The position numbers and the translations under genes were made by a program. Shown piece by piece: positions 1 to 9,084 of a DNA stretch of 64,000 nucleotides. How positions within the stretch are numbered: position 1 is the first letter of the stretch; each line of letters starts with the position of its first letter. The DNA comes from Streptomyces sp. DSM 110735 (GTDB taxonomy: Bacteria; Actinomycetota; Actinomycetes; Streptomycetales; Streptomycetaceae): contig NZ_JACYHF010000027.1 of assembly GCF_016482685.1 (NCBI RefSeq), positions 1-64,000 on the forward strand. The letters are read 5' to 3'. The notes beneath the pieces are model-generated. The model did no database searches and had not been told where the DNA came from. It worked only from the letters and a program-made list of their open reading frames with translations.

Positions 1-118
1 CCCCCCCGCCCCCGCCCCCCCCCCCCCGGCCCCCCCCCAACCCCCCCCCCCCCCCCCCCCCCCAAAACCCCCCCCCTCCCCCCCCCCCCCCCGGCCCGCC
101 CGCCCCCCCCCCCCCCGC
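1..118. repeat. near-homopolymeric C tract at the window edge
   Basis: About 118 bases are almost entirely C, with a few G, a run of four A and a single T. The tract lies directly after the stop codon of the minus-strand gene at 121-867, so in that gene's transcript it would be a G-rich 3' tail. Nothing codes here. Such a long pure tract is not typical even of 72% GC streptomycete DNA. It could be a real G-quadruplex-forming tract, or a sequencing or assembly artefact at a contig end. Confidence 0.8.
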
Positions 119-120
119 CG

Positions 121-867
121 CTACTGCCCCCCCCGCCCCGCCGCCAGATACTCCTCGAACGTCACCTTCCCCACCGCCCCCTCCGGCGCCAGATGCCCGC
201 CCGCGCGGAACGCCCGGTAGGTCCGGCCGGGCAGCGGCACCTCCGCGAGCGCCCGGCGTCGTCCGGTGGCGCGGAGGTAGGCGTGGGCCAGGGAGCGCAG
301 GGTCCGTACCTCGGGTCCGCCCATGTCGGGCACCCGCCCTGCCGGTGCGGCACCTGCCAACTCGGCCAGGCGGGACGCCACTTCCGTCACCTCCACCGGC
401 TGGTCGGAGAGCCCGGCGGGGAGCAGCGAGAGCGGCGGCGCGGTGAGGGCGCGGAGCGCCGTGGCCACCAGGTCGTGGAACTGGGTCGTGCGCAGCACCG
501 TCCAGTCGAGCCCCGAGTCCTCGATCCGGCGCTCCACCGCGAGCTTGGTGCGGTAGTAGCCGAGCGGTACCCGGTCCACGCCGACGATCGAGATGTAGAC
601 CAGATGGGCCGTACCGGCGCGTCGTGCGGCGGCGATCAGGTGGTCCGCCGCCTGCTCGTCCCCGCCCCGGGGGCTGCTCGCGCAGTGCACCACGGTGTCC
701 ACGCCCGTGAGGGCCGCGTCCAGTGCGGGACCGCCCGCGCGCAGGTCGACGGCGTACGGCTCGGCGTGCCTGCTGAGCACCCGTACCGCGTGACCGTCCT
801 CCCGCAGTCGTCCCACGACGTGCCGTCCGAGCGTGCCGGTTCCGCCGGTCACGAGGATCGTGCTCAT
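121..867 (-). CDS. NmrA-like / atypical SDR NAD(P)-binding protein
   Basis: The 248-residue protein opens with a Rossmann nucleotide-binding motif, TGGTGTLGRHV, at residues 7-17, like the NmrA/isoflavone-reductase-like atypical short-chain dehydrogenases. The sequence continues through VVHCASSP and a YYRTKLAVERRI segment, which holds the Tyr and Lys expected in extended SDRs. It is probably a cytoplasmic NAD(P)H-dependent oxidoreductase or redox-sensing binding protein; the substrate is unknown. The ATG at 867 is preceded by a good GGAGG ribosome binding site. It stands alone on the minus strand, divergent from the riboflavin operon, behind a promoter carrying chitinase-type repeats (1005-1047). 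The leader would be about 130 nt. Confidence 0.85.
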   Translation of the reverse strand: MSTILVTGGTGTLGRHVVGRLREDGHAVRVLSRHAEPYAVDLRAGGPALDAALTGVDTVVHCASSPRGGDEQAADHLIAAARRAGTAHLVYISIVGVDRVPLGYYRTKLAVERRIEDSGLDWTVLRTTQFHDLVATALRALTAPPLSLLPAGLSDQPVEVTEVASRLAELAGAAPAGRVPDMGGPEVRTLRSLAHAYLRATGRRRALAEVPLPGRTYRAFRAGGHLAPEGAVGKVTFEEYLAAGRGGQ

Positions 868-1004
868 CCGTCCTCCACTTCCCCTGCGGGGCGCTTCACC
901 CCTTCAAGGGTGGGACGGACGGGGCGGCGCGGATGTGACATGGGGGTCGTGGTGTGACCCGGCGGCGGGCAAGGGCCGTCGTCACCGCCGCCGGGTCCGT
1001 CCGC

Positions 1005-1047
1005 ACCCTAAGAGGACTAGACCACTGCGGTCAATAGGTCCGGACCA
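1005..1047 (-). promoter_or_regulatory. chitinase-type promoter with two TGGTC direct repeats
   Basis: Read on the minus strand, TTGACC (1034-1029), 18 nt, then TAGGGT (1010-1005) form a near-ideal vegetative promoter. Two 12-bp direct repeats overlap it: TGGTCCGGACCT at 1047-1036 and TGGTCTAGTCCT at 1024-1013, starting 23 bp apart. They closely match the TGGTCCAGACCT repeats of Streptomyces chitinase promoters. The 1011-1026 block matches the DasR dre palindrome at 14 of 16 positions as I recall it. The gene downstream is not a chitinase. Confidence 0.65.
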
Positions 1048-1192
1048 TGCTCAACACACCTGTAAGAAAAGGGGGTTGAGCAGCGCCTTGGTGACCGGCG
1101 CGAGCCGGACCGTCGTTCCTGTGAGGCAGCCCACACCACTCGTCCGCATGGGTGACAGCCGGGCATGGCACACTGGCCGTGTACCAGAAGCA

Positions 1193-1319
1193 GCGCACTC
1201 CGGGGTCGGTGAAATTCCGAACCGGCGGTTACAGTCCGCGACCCGGTCGCTTCCAGCGGCCGGTTGACCAGGTGAAATTCCTGGACCGACGGTTAAAGTC
1301 CGGATGGGAGGCAGTGCGC
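1193..1319 (+). promoter_or_regulatory. FMN riboswitch (RFN element)
   Basis: The sequence folds as an RFN aptamer. The closing P1 helix pairs GCGCACT (1193-1199) with AGTGCGC (1313-1319). Inside are the conserved blocks GGTGAAATTCC (twice), ACCGGCGGTTACAGTCC and GGATGGGAGGCAGTGC. It lies 157 nt upstream of ribE, so FMN binding should lower expression of the whole downstream operon. The 1320-1470 stretch is the expression platform. No obvious poly-U terminator is visible, so control of translation initiation at the AGGAGG before ribE is the likelier mode (inference). No gene was found in 868-1192 apart from the divergent promoter described separately. Confidence 0.93.
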
Positions 1320-1476
1320 GGCGGGCGGGCATCACCGATGCGCGCCGCCGTTTGAAGGACCCGTCCACACGGACGTGTCCCCCTCGGCGTCGCACCCGGT
1401 CACGCCTCGTCCGTTCCTGCCGTCGTCATCGACGAGCCCCGGAGTCCGTGCCCCATGAGGCAGGAGGACCCGGGAA

Positions 1477-2082
1477 GTGTTCACCGGAATCGTCGAAGAG
1501 CTGGGTGAAGTCACCGCCGTCGAGAATCTCGACGACGCCTCCCGTTTCCGGCTTCGCGGCCCCGTCGTCACCGAAGGCGCGCGGCACGGCGACTCCATCG
1601 CCGTGAACGGGGTCTGTCTCACCGTCGTGGACCACGAGGGCGACGAGTTCACCGCCGACGTCATGGCCGAGACGCTCAAGCGCTCCAGCCTCGGCGTGCT
1701 GGACGTGGGCTCCCGCGTCAACCTGGAGCGCCCCACCGCCGTCGGCGCCCGCCTGGGCGGCCACATCGTGCAGGGGCACGTCGACGGCACCGGCGAGGTG
1801 CTGGCCCGCACCCCCTCCGAGCACTGGGAGATCGTGAAGATCTCGCTGCCCGCCGACCTCTCCCGCTATGTCGTGGAGAAGGGCTCCATCACGGTGGACG
1901 GCATCAGCCTCACCGTGGTCGAGGCGGGCGCGGACTTCTTCACCGTCAGCCTCATCCCGACCACCCTCGCCCTGACCACGCTCGGCCACAAGCAGCCCGG
2001 CGACCCGGTCAACCTCGAAGTCGACGTCATCGCCAAGTACGTGGAGCGGCTGCTCGCGGCCGGACAGGGGGACGTGCGGTGA
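1477..2082 (+). CDS. ribE: riboflavin synthase (alpha subunit type)
   Basis: The enzyme dismutates two 6,7-dimethyl-8-ribityllumazine molecules to riboflavin, the last step of the pathway. The 201-residue protein begins MFTGIVEELGEV, the family hallmark, and consists of two homologous lumazine-binding barrels. The second starts near residue 98 with GGHIVQGHVDGTGEV. Length is normal. The start is GTG at 1477 behind AGGAGG at 1462-1467. It is the first gene after the FMN riboswitch, and its TGA overlaps the GTG of the transporter gene (GTGA), so translation is probably coupled. Confidence 0.95.
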   Translation: MFTGIVEELGEVTAVENLDDASRFRLRGPVVTEGARHGDSIAVNGVCLTVVDHEGDEFTADVMAETLKRSSLGVLDVGSRVNLERPTAVGARLGGHIVQGHVDGTGEVLARTPSEHWEIVKISLPADLSRYVVEKGSITVDGISLTVVEAGADFFTVSLIPTTLALTTLGHKQPGDPVNLEVDVIAKYVERLLAAGQGDVR

Positions 2083-2713
2083 ACTCACTCAACTCCGAGG
2101 CGTTCACGCTGCTGGGCCAGCACATCCTCTGGTCCGACATGCTGGGCAACGTCTTCGGTCTGGCGGCCCTCGCCCTCGGCTGGCGCCGCTCCCTGTGGAC
2201 CTGGCCGGTCCAGTTCGTCTCCGGTCTGATCCTCTTCGCCGCCTTCTACGGCCACCTCACCGGCAGCGCGGGCAAGCAGGCGGTCGTCATGGCCGTCGCC
2301 GTCTACGGCTTCTGGCAGTGGCGGCGGGGCAAGAACGCCGCCGGGGGACACATCAGTCCCCGCTTCGCCAGTTGGCGCGAGCGCGCCGCGATGCTCGCCG
2401 CCGCCGCGCTCGGCACGGTCGCCGTCGCCCTGCTCTTCACCGCCTACCCGTCCCTGTCCTGGGACCCGTGGCCGGACGCCTACATCTTCGTCGGCACCAT
2501 CGTCGCCATGTACGCCCAGGCCAAGGGCATGACCGAGTTCTGGATCGCCTGGCTCCTGGTCGACCTGGTCGGCGTCCCCCTCAACTTCGCCAACGGCTAC
2601 GCCTTCTCCGGCTTCGTCTACGTCATCTACGGCGCACTCGTCCTGTGGGGCATGCGCGACTGGTGGCTGCGCTCCCGCGAGGCGGCGCGGCCCGTCCTGG
2701 AAGGAGCGCCGGC

Positions 2714-2717
<4 letters not shown>
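2079..2717 (+). CDS. ribM: riboflavin transporter of the PnuC/PnuX (RibM) type
   Basis: This 212-residue membrane protein has about seven hydrophobic segments and belongs to the PnuC nicotinamide-mononucleotide transporter superfamily (YGFWQWRRG near residue 70 is typical). In actinomycetes, PnuC-like proteins encoded in FMN-riboswitch operons are riboflavin carriers (RibM/PnuX). The position between ribE and ribAB makes that function much more likely than nicotinamide mononucleotide uptake. It starts with GTG overlapping the ribE stop and ends in ATGA overlapping ribAB, so the genes are translationally coupled. Substrate assignment rests on context. Confidence 0.85.
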
Positions 2718-4060
<1,343 letters not shown>

Positions 4061-4100
4061 GACCCGGCACGACCAGCAAGACACAGCACTTAGGAGAGAC

Positions 4101-4586
4101 GTGAGCGGCAAGGGTGCACCGGAGCTGTCCGTACGCAACGTGAGCGACCTCAGGGTCGCCGTCATCGCGGCGCAGTGGCACGAGAAGGTGATGGACGGTC
4201 TGGTGAACGGCGCCACGCGCGCACTGCACGAACTCGGCATCGACGAGCCGACGGTGATCCGCGTCCCCGGCAGCTTCGAGCTGCCCGTGGCCGCCAAGGT
4301 CCTCGCGGACCGCGGCTACCACGCGATCGTCGCCCTCGGCGTCGTCATCCGGGGCGGCACCCCCCACTTCGACTACGTGTGCCAGGGCGTCACCCAGGGA
4401 CTGACCCAGGTCTCGGTGCAGACCGGTGTCCCCGTCGGCTTCGGCGTGCTCACCTGCGACACCGAGGAGCAGGCACTGGACCGGGCCGGCATCGAGGGCT
4501 CCAGCGAGGACAAGGGCCACGAGGCGGTCACCGCCGCCGTCGCGACCGCTGCCACGCTGCGCTCGGTGTCCGAACCCTGGCACTGA
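4101..4586 (+). CDS. ribH: 6,7-dimethyl-8-ribityllumazine synthase
   Basis: The enzyme condenses the pyrimidinedione with DHBP to give lumazine, the substrate of RibE; family members assemble as pentamers or capsids. The 161-residue protein has the expected IAAQWHEKV start of the fold, the VPGSFELP loop, and RGGTPHFDYV, which contains the catalytic His region. The start is GTG at 4101 after TAGGAGAG. A longer in-frame reading from 3960 overlaps ribAB and lacks support. It lies 40 nt after ribAB and 33 nt before hisE, so transcription probably continues into the his genes. Confidence 0.95.
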   Translation: MSGKGAPELSVRNVSDLRVAVIAAQWHEKVMDGLVNGATRALHELGIDEPTVIRVPGSFELPVAAKVLADRGYHAIVALGVVIRGGTPHFDYVCQGVTQGLTQVSVQTGVPVGFGVLTCDTEEQALDRAGIEGSSEDKGHEAVTAAVATAATLRSVSEPWH

Positions 4587-4619
4587 GGCACCCCCGGAGC
4601 GCGTAGGGTGGAGACCACC

Positions 4620-4892
4620 ATGTCCAAGAAGACGTTCGAGGAGCTGTTCACCGAGCTCCAGCACAAGGCAGCCACCGGCGACCCCGCCACCTCCCGCACC
4701 GCCGAACTGGTCGGCAAGGGCGTCCATGCCATCGGCAAGAAGGTCGTCGAGGAGGCCGCAGAGGTCTGGATGGCCGCCGAGTACGAGGGCAAGGAGGCGG
4801 CGGCCGAGGAGATCTCCCAGCTCCTCTACCACGTCCAGGTGATGATGGTCGCCCGCGGCATCTCGCTGGACGACGTCTACGCCCACCTCTGA
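4620..4892 (+). CDS. hisE: phosphoribosyl-ATP diphosphatase
   Basis: HisE hydrolyses phosphoribosyl-ATP to phosphoribosyl-AMP, the second step of histidine synthesis. The 90-residue all-helical protein carries the MazG-like acidic metal-binding pattern EEAAEVWMAAEYEGK, and LYHVQVMM near the C-terminus. Length matches the single-domain family. The ATG at 4620 is preferred to an in-frame GTG four codons upstream. TAGGGT at 4604-4609 just upstream could be a promoter -10 box giving a nearly leaderless transcript, so hisEG may be made both from the rib promoter and from its own. Confidence 0.94.
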   Translation: MSKKTFEELFTELQHKAATGDPATSRTAELVGKGVHAIGKKVVEEAAEVWMAAEYEGKEAAAEEISQLLYHVQVMMVARGISLDDVYAHL

Positions 4893-4956
4893 ACCGCCCT
4901 GTGCACTCCGCCCGTTCCACCGCACCACCCCACACCACGAAGGAAGCCGAAACCTC

Positions 4957-5805
4957 ATGCTGCGCATCGCTCTCCCCAACAAGGGTTCCCTGTCCGGACC
5001 TGCGGGGGAGATGCTGCATGAGGCCGGCTACCGGCAGCGCCGCGAGTCCAAGGAACTGCGCGTCGTCGACCCGGTGAACGAGGTCGAGTTCTTCTACCTC
5101 CGTCCCCGCGACATCGCGCTCTACGTCTCCTCCGGCCGCCTCGACATCGGCATCACCGGACGCGACCTGCTGATCGACTCCGGCGCCGGTGCCGAGGAGA
5201 TCCTGCCGCTCGGCTTCGCCCGTTCCACCTTCCGCTTCGCCGCCAAGCCCGGCACCGCCGACGGCGTCGAGGACCTCAAGGGCCGTACCGTCGCCACCTC
5301 CTACGAGGGCATCGTCGCGGGCCACCTCGCCGAGCGCGGCGTGGACGCCTCCGTCGTCCACCTCGACGGCGCCGTGGAGACCGCCATCGAGCTGGGCGTC
5401 GCCGAGGTCATCGCGGACGTCGTGGAGACCGGCACCTCGCTGCGCAACGCGGGTCTCGAGGTCTTCGGCGACCCGATCATGACCTCCGAGGCCATCGTGA
5501 TCCGCCGTACCGGCGCGGACATCGAGGAGCCCAAGGTCCAGCAGTTCCTGCGCCGCCTCCAGGGCGTCCTGGTCGCCCGCACGTACGTGATGATGGACTA
5601 CGACTGCCGCGTCGAGCAGTTGGAGAAGGCCGTCGCGCTCACGCCCGGACTGGAGTCCCCGACGGTCTCCCCGCTGCACAACGAGGGCTGGGTCGCCGTC
5701 CGCGCCATGGTCCCCACCAAGGACGCCCAGCGCATCATGGACGACCTCTACGAGATCGGCGCCCGCGCCATCCTCACCACCGCCATCCACGCCTGCCGCC
5801 TGTGA
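4957..5805 (+). CDS. hisG: ATP phosphoribosyltransferase (long form)
   Basis: This enzyme catalyses the committed step of histidine synthesis, joining ATP and PRPP. At 282 residues it is the long form: two periplasmic-binding-like catalytic lobes followed by a C-terminal ACT-like regulatory domain (about 205-282) for histidine feedback. The N-terminus LRIALPNKGSL is typical. The PRPP-binding segment is ADVVETGTSLRNAGLEV around residue 150-166. The ATG at 4957 is preceded by AAGGAAG. The stop overlaps the GTG of the PH-domain gene. Confidence 0.95.
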   Translation: MLRIALPNKGSLSGPAGEMLHEAGYRQRRESKELRVVDPVNEVEFFYLRPRDIALYVSSGRLDIGITGRDLLIDSGAGAEEILPLGFARSTFRFAAKPGTADGVEDLKGRTVATSYEGIVAGHLAERGVDASVVHLDGAVETAIELGVAEVIADVVETGTSLRNAGLEVFGDPIMTSEAIVIRRTGADIEEPKVQQFLRRLQGVLVARTYVMMDYDCRVEQLEKAVALTPGLESPTVSPLHNEGWVAVRAMVPTKDAQRIMDDLYEIGARAILTTAIHACRL

Positions 5806-6278
5806 GGGACACGCCCCGGATGTCCGACACCCCGCCCGCCCTCCCGGTCACCTTCCGGCCGGGTCCCACCCGGGTCATCCTGCTCACCGCCGGAGTCGCG
5901 ATCTTCGTGGTCATCTCCGGGATCGGGCTGCTCCTGGAGCACGTCGGTCCGGGGGAGCGGCTCACCTTCGTCCTGACCGGCGCGCTCATCTTCTGGGTGC
6001 TGGCGCGGCTCGCCCGGGTGAAGGTCGTCGCGGAGGACTCCGGTGTGACCGTCGTCAACATCGCGAGCAGCCGCACGCTGGACTGGGCGGAGATCGTCCA
6101 GGTCAACCTGCGCCAGGGCGACCCCTGGGTGTTCCTGAACCTCACCGACGGCACCAGCCTGCCCGCGCTCGGCATCCAGCCCGGCGTCGCCAAGCAGCGG
6201 GCCATCGCCGACGCGCGGGCCCTGCGCACTCTGGTGGAGCAGCGCGCGCCGCGCGATCCCGAGCCCTCCCGGGGCTGA
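5802..6278 (+). CDS. PH domain-containing small membrane protein
   Basis: The 158-residue protein has two hydrophobic segments near residues 25-45 and 50-70. A bacterial PH-like domain follows, with pattern VTVVNIASSRTLDWAEIVQVNLRQGDPWVFLNLTDG. The role is unknown; it is probably a cytoplasm-facing membrane protein. The first possible start is GTG at 5802, overlapping the hisG stop (coupled); ATG at 5820, with GAGGGA upstream, is an alternative. It closes the rib-his operon. Confidence 0.75.
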   Translation: MRDTPRMSDTPPALPVTFRPGPTRVILLTAGVAIFVVISGIGLLLEHVGPGERLTFVLTGALIFWVLARLARVKVVAEDSGVTVVNIASSRTLDWAEIVQVNLRQGDPWVFLNLTDGTSLPALGIQPGVAKQRAIADARALRTLVEQRAPRDPEPSRG

Positions 6279-6386
6279 ACCCCGACCGTGGTCCTGCCCG
6301 AGGTCAGGGACGGTTCGGGGTCCGCTCGGGGACGGTTCGGGGGCGCCGCCCCTGCCGCACCGGCCCCTGTCTTGACTAATCTGTTG

Positions 6387-6413
6387 GCGGAGGCGTCCCC
6401 ATGGCGCCTCCGC
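6387..6413 (+). terminator. hairpin downstream of the rib-his operon
   Basis: GCGGAGGCG (6387-6395) pairs with CGCCTCCGC (6405-6413) across a 9-nt loop. It sits in the 288-bp gap between the PH-domain gene and the first CNNM-type gene. It may end the rib-his transcript or belong to the leader of the next gene. No U-tract follows. Confidence 0.4.
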
Positions 6414-6566
6414 CTCCGTCGTGCCACGCCCGGCGCGCACGGAGGTTTCCCTGCTATCCGAGGAGTGACCCTCTCCGGCGATGGACGGATCGTCCTGTAG
6501 TACCTGCGCCGCCCCCTGCCGACATACCGCGGACCCGTTCCGCGTGCGTGCGGAGGCGGCGGCATC

Positions 6567-7901
6567 ATGACCACCTCTCTGCTGCTTCTCGCGGCGGCCT
6601 TCCTGCTCATCCTCGCCAACGGCTTCTTCGTGGCGGCCGAATTCGGTCTCGTCACGGTCGAGCGGCCCGACGCCGAGAAGGCGGCCGCCGACGGCGACAA
6701 GCGCGCCCACCGGGTCGTGGAGTCGCTCAAGGAGCTGTCCTTCCAGCTCTCCGGCACCCAGCTCGGCATCACCATCACCTCCCTGGTCGTCGGCATGCTC
6801 GCCGAACCCGCCCTGGCCGACCTGCTGGACGGCCCCGTGGCCGCGCTCGGCGTCCCCGAGGGCGTCGCCTCCGGCATCGCCGTGATCGTCGGCATGCTGC
6901 TCGCCTCCGCGGTCCAGATGGTGATCGGCGAACTCGTGCCCAAGAACTGGGCGGTCTCCAAGCCGCTCCAGGTGGCCCGCTTCGTCGCGGGACCGCAGCA
7001 CCGCTTCGCGCGTCTGTTCCGCCCGGTCATCGCCGTGCTGAACACGGTGGCGAACAAACTGGTGCGCGCGCTCGGTGTCGAGCCCGCCGAGGAGCTGGCC
7101 TCCGCCCGCACCCCCGGCGAACTGGTCTCCCTGGCCCGGCACTCCGCACAGGCGGGTGCCCTGGAGCAGGACACCGCCGACCTGTTCGTGCGCACGCTCT
7201 CCCTGGGCGAGCTGACCGCACAGCACGTCATGACCCCGCGCGTGAAGGTCAGCGCCCTCGAGGACTCGGCCACCGCCGAGGACGTGGTCAACCTGACCCG
7301 GGCCACCGGTCTGTCCCGCTTCCCCGTCTACCGGGAGAAGATCGACGACGTGGTCGGCATGGTCCACCTCAAGGACGCCCTGGCGGTCCCGGCGCACGAG
7401 CGCCTGCGCACCCCGGTCGCCCGCATCGCCCGCAAGGCGCTCCTCGTCCCGGAGACCCTGCCGGTGCGCCCGCTGCTGACCCGGCTGCGCAGTGAGCAGC
7501 CCATCGCGGTCGTCGTAGACGAGTACGGCGGCACGGCGGGCGTGGTCACCCTGGAGGACATCGTCGAGGAACTCGTCGGCGAGGTCCGCGACGAGCACGA
7601 CCGCCAGGACGTGCCCGAACTCGTCGCCGCCCCGCCCGAGGACGGCCGCCCCGCCTGGGACGTGGACGGTGGCTGCCGGGTCGACGTGCTCCGGCGCATC
7701 GGCCTCGAAGCCCCCGAGGGACCGTACGAGACCGTCGCCGGGCTGGTCGCCGACCTGCTCGGCCGTATCCCCGCGCCCGGTGACCGGGCCGAACTGCCCG
7801 GCTGGCGGCTCTCGGTCCGCCAGGTCCGCCACTACCGTGCCGAACGGGTCCGCGTGGTCCGTACGGCGCCGGTGGCCGCGGTGAAGGAGACCGTGCGATG
7901 A
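6567..7901 (+). CDS. CNNM/CorC-type hemolysin family membrane protein
   Basis: The 444-residue protein has the standard layout. A DUF21/CNNM transmembrane domain (about 1-200, starting LILANGFFVAAEFGLV) is followed by a tandem CBS-domain pair (about 215-340, with HVMTPRVKV and VVVDEYGGTAGVVTLEDIVEELVGE) and a C-terminal CorC/HlyC domain (about 355-435). Such proteins are implicated in Mg2+/Co2+ efflux or magnesium homeostasis; hemolysin is a historical name. The ATG at 6567 follows GGAGG. The ATGA overlap with the next gene indicates a co-expressed pair. Confidence 0.9.
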   Translation: MTTSLLLLAAAFLLILANGFFVAAEFGLVTVERPDAEKAAADGDKRAHRVVESLKELSFQLSGTQLGITITSLVVGMLAEPALADLLDGPVAALGVPEGVASGIAVIVGMLLASAVQMVIGELVPKNWAVSKPLQVARFVAGPQHRFARLFRPVIAVLNTVANKLVRALGVEPAEELASARTPGELVSLARHSAQAGALEQDTADLFVRTLSLGELTAQHVMTPRVKVSALEDSATAEDVVNLTRATGLSRFPVYREKIDDVVGMVHLKDALAVPAHERLRTPVARIARKALLVPETLPVRPLLTRLRSEQPIAVVVDEYGGTAGVVTLEDIVEELVGEVRDEHDRQDVPELVAAPPEDGRPAWDVDGGCRVDVLRRIGLEAPEGPYETVAGLVADLLGRIPAPGDRAELPGWRLSVRQVRHYRAERVRVVRTAPVAAVKETVR

Positions 7902-9028
7902 GCGTCCTGCAACTCTTCTTCGCGGCGCTGCTCGTGCTCGCCAACGGATTCTTCGTCGGCGCCGAGTTCGCGCTCGTCTCCGTGCGCCGCAGCCAGATCG
8001 AACCGCTCGGCACCGCGCGGGCGCGCCAGGTCCTGCACGGTCTGGAGCGGCTGCCGCAGATGATGGCGGCGGCGCAGTTCGGCATCACCGTCTGCTCGCT
8101 GACCCTGGGCGCGGTGGCCGAGCCGACCGTGGCGCATCTCCTGGAGCCGCTGTTCGAGGCGGTCCACCTGCCCGAGGGCATGATCCATCCGCTGGGCTAC
8201 GCGATCGCCCTGGCCGCGGTGGTCTTCTTCCACCTGGTCATCGGCGAGATGGTCCCGAAGAACCTCGCCATGGCCGCACCGGAGAAGGCGGCGATCTGGC
8301 TCGGTCCCGGTCTGGTGTACTTCGCCCGGCTGTGCCGTCCGGTCACGGTCGCCCTCGGCGCCTGCGCCCAGGGCATCCTGCGGCTCTTCCGCGTCGAGCC
8401 CAAGGACGAGGTCGAGGCCGTCGTCACCAGCGAGCAGCTCAACCGCCTCCTCGAGGACTCCGGCCAGGCCGGACTGCTCGACCCCGAGGAGCAGGAGCGC
8501 CTGGAGGACGCCCTGGAGCTGGGTTCCCGCCCGGTCACCGACGTCCTGCTCAAGCGCGAGTCCCTGGTGACCGTGGACCCGTCGGTGACCCCGGCGCAGA
8601 TCGTGGAGCTGACGGCGCGCACCGGCTACTCCCGCTTCCCGGTGGCCGCCTCGGCCAAGGGCGCCTTCATGGGGTACGTCCACGTCAAGGACGTCCTCGA
8701 CCTGGAGGACTCCGGGCGCGCGGTCCCCCAGCACGTCTGGCGGCCCATGGCCACGCTCCGCGCGGAACTCCCACTGGACGACGCGCTCGGCGTGATGCGC
8801 CGGGCGGCCACCCATCTGGCGCAGGTGGCCGACGCCTCCGGGCGGGTGCTCGGTCTGGTCGCCCTGGAGGACGCGCTGGAACTGCTGGTGGGCGAGGTCC
8901 GCGACCCGGCCCATCCGCACCCCGCGCCGTCGCCGTCGCCGGACAGGAGTCCGGAGCCGGAGCGGTCCGGCGCGGAGGTCTCGGCGCCGAGACCGAGCGG
9001 GGAGCCGGAGCAGGCGCTGACCGCCTGA
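7898..9028 (+). CDS. second CNNM/CorC-type hemolysin family protein
   Basis: This 376-residue paralogue of the preceding protein also has a DUF21 membrane domain (about 1-200, LVLANGFFVGAEFALVSVRR) and a CBS pair (about 215-340). It lacks the C-terminal CorC/HlyC domain and instead ends in a short Pro/Ser/Glu-rich tail from about residue 345. The ATG overlaps the stop of the upstream gene. The two may form a heteromeric ion-transport complex (inference). It is convergent with the AAA ATPase gene, with a hairpin between them. Confidence 0.88.
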   Translation: MSVLQLFFAALLVLANGFFVGAEFALVSVRRSQIEPLGTARARQVLHGLERLPQMMAAAQFGITVCSLTLGAVAEPTVAHLLEPLFEAVHLPEGMIHPLGYAIALAAVVFFHLVIGEMVPKNLAMAAPEKAAIWLGPGLVYFARLCRPVTVALGACAQGILRLFRVEPKDEVEAVVTSEQLNRLLEDSGQAGLLDPEEQERLEDALELGSRPVTDVLLKRESLVTVDPSVTPAQIVELTARTGYSRFPVAASAKGAFMGYVHVKDVLDLEDSGRAVPQHVWRPMATLRAELPLDDALGVMRRAATHLAQVADASGRVLGLVALEDALELLVGEVRDPAHPHPAPSPSPDRSPEPERSGAEVSAPRPSGEPEQALTA

Positions 9029-9045
9029 CCGCCCTCACGCACAGC

Positions 9046-9084
9046 CCGCGGGACCCGTCGTCACATCGCCGACGGGTCCTGCGG
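9046..9084. terminator. bidirectional terminator hairpin
   Basis: CCGCGGGACCCGTCG (9046-9060) pairs with 9070-9084 through 15 positions including one G-U pair, with a 9-nt loop. It lies between the convergent CNNM-type and AAA ATPase genes, and covers the AAA stop codon at 9061-9063. Confidence 0.7.

Noticed and set aside
6279..6566. Magnesium riboswitch upstream of the CNNM/CorC-type genes
   Set aside because: Only a simple 9-bp hairpin is visible; the conserved M-box blocks were not found.
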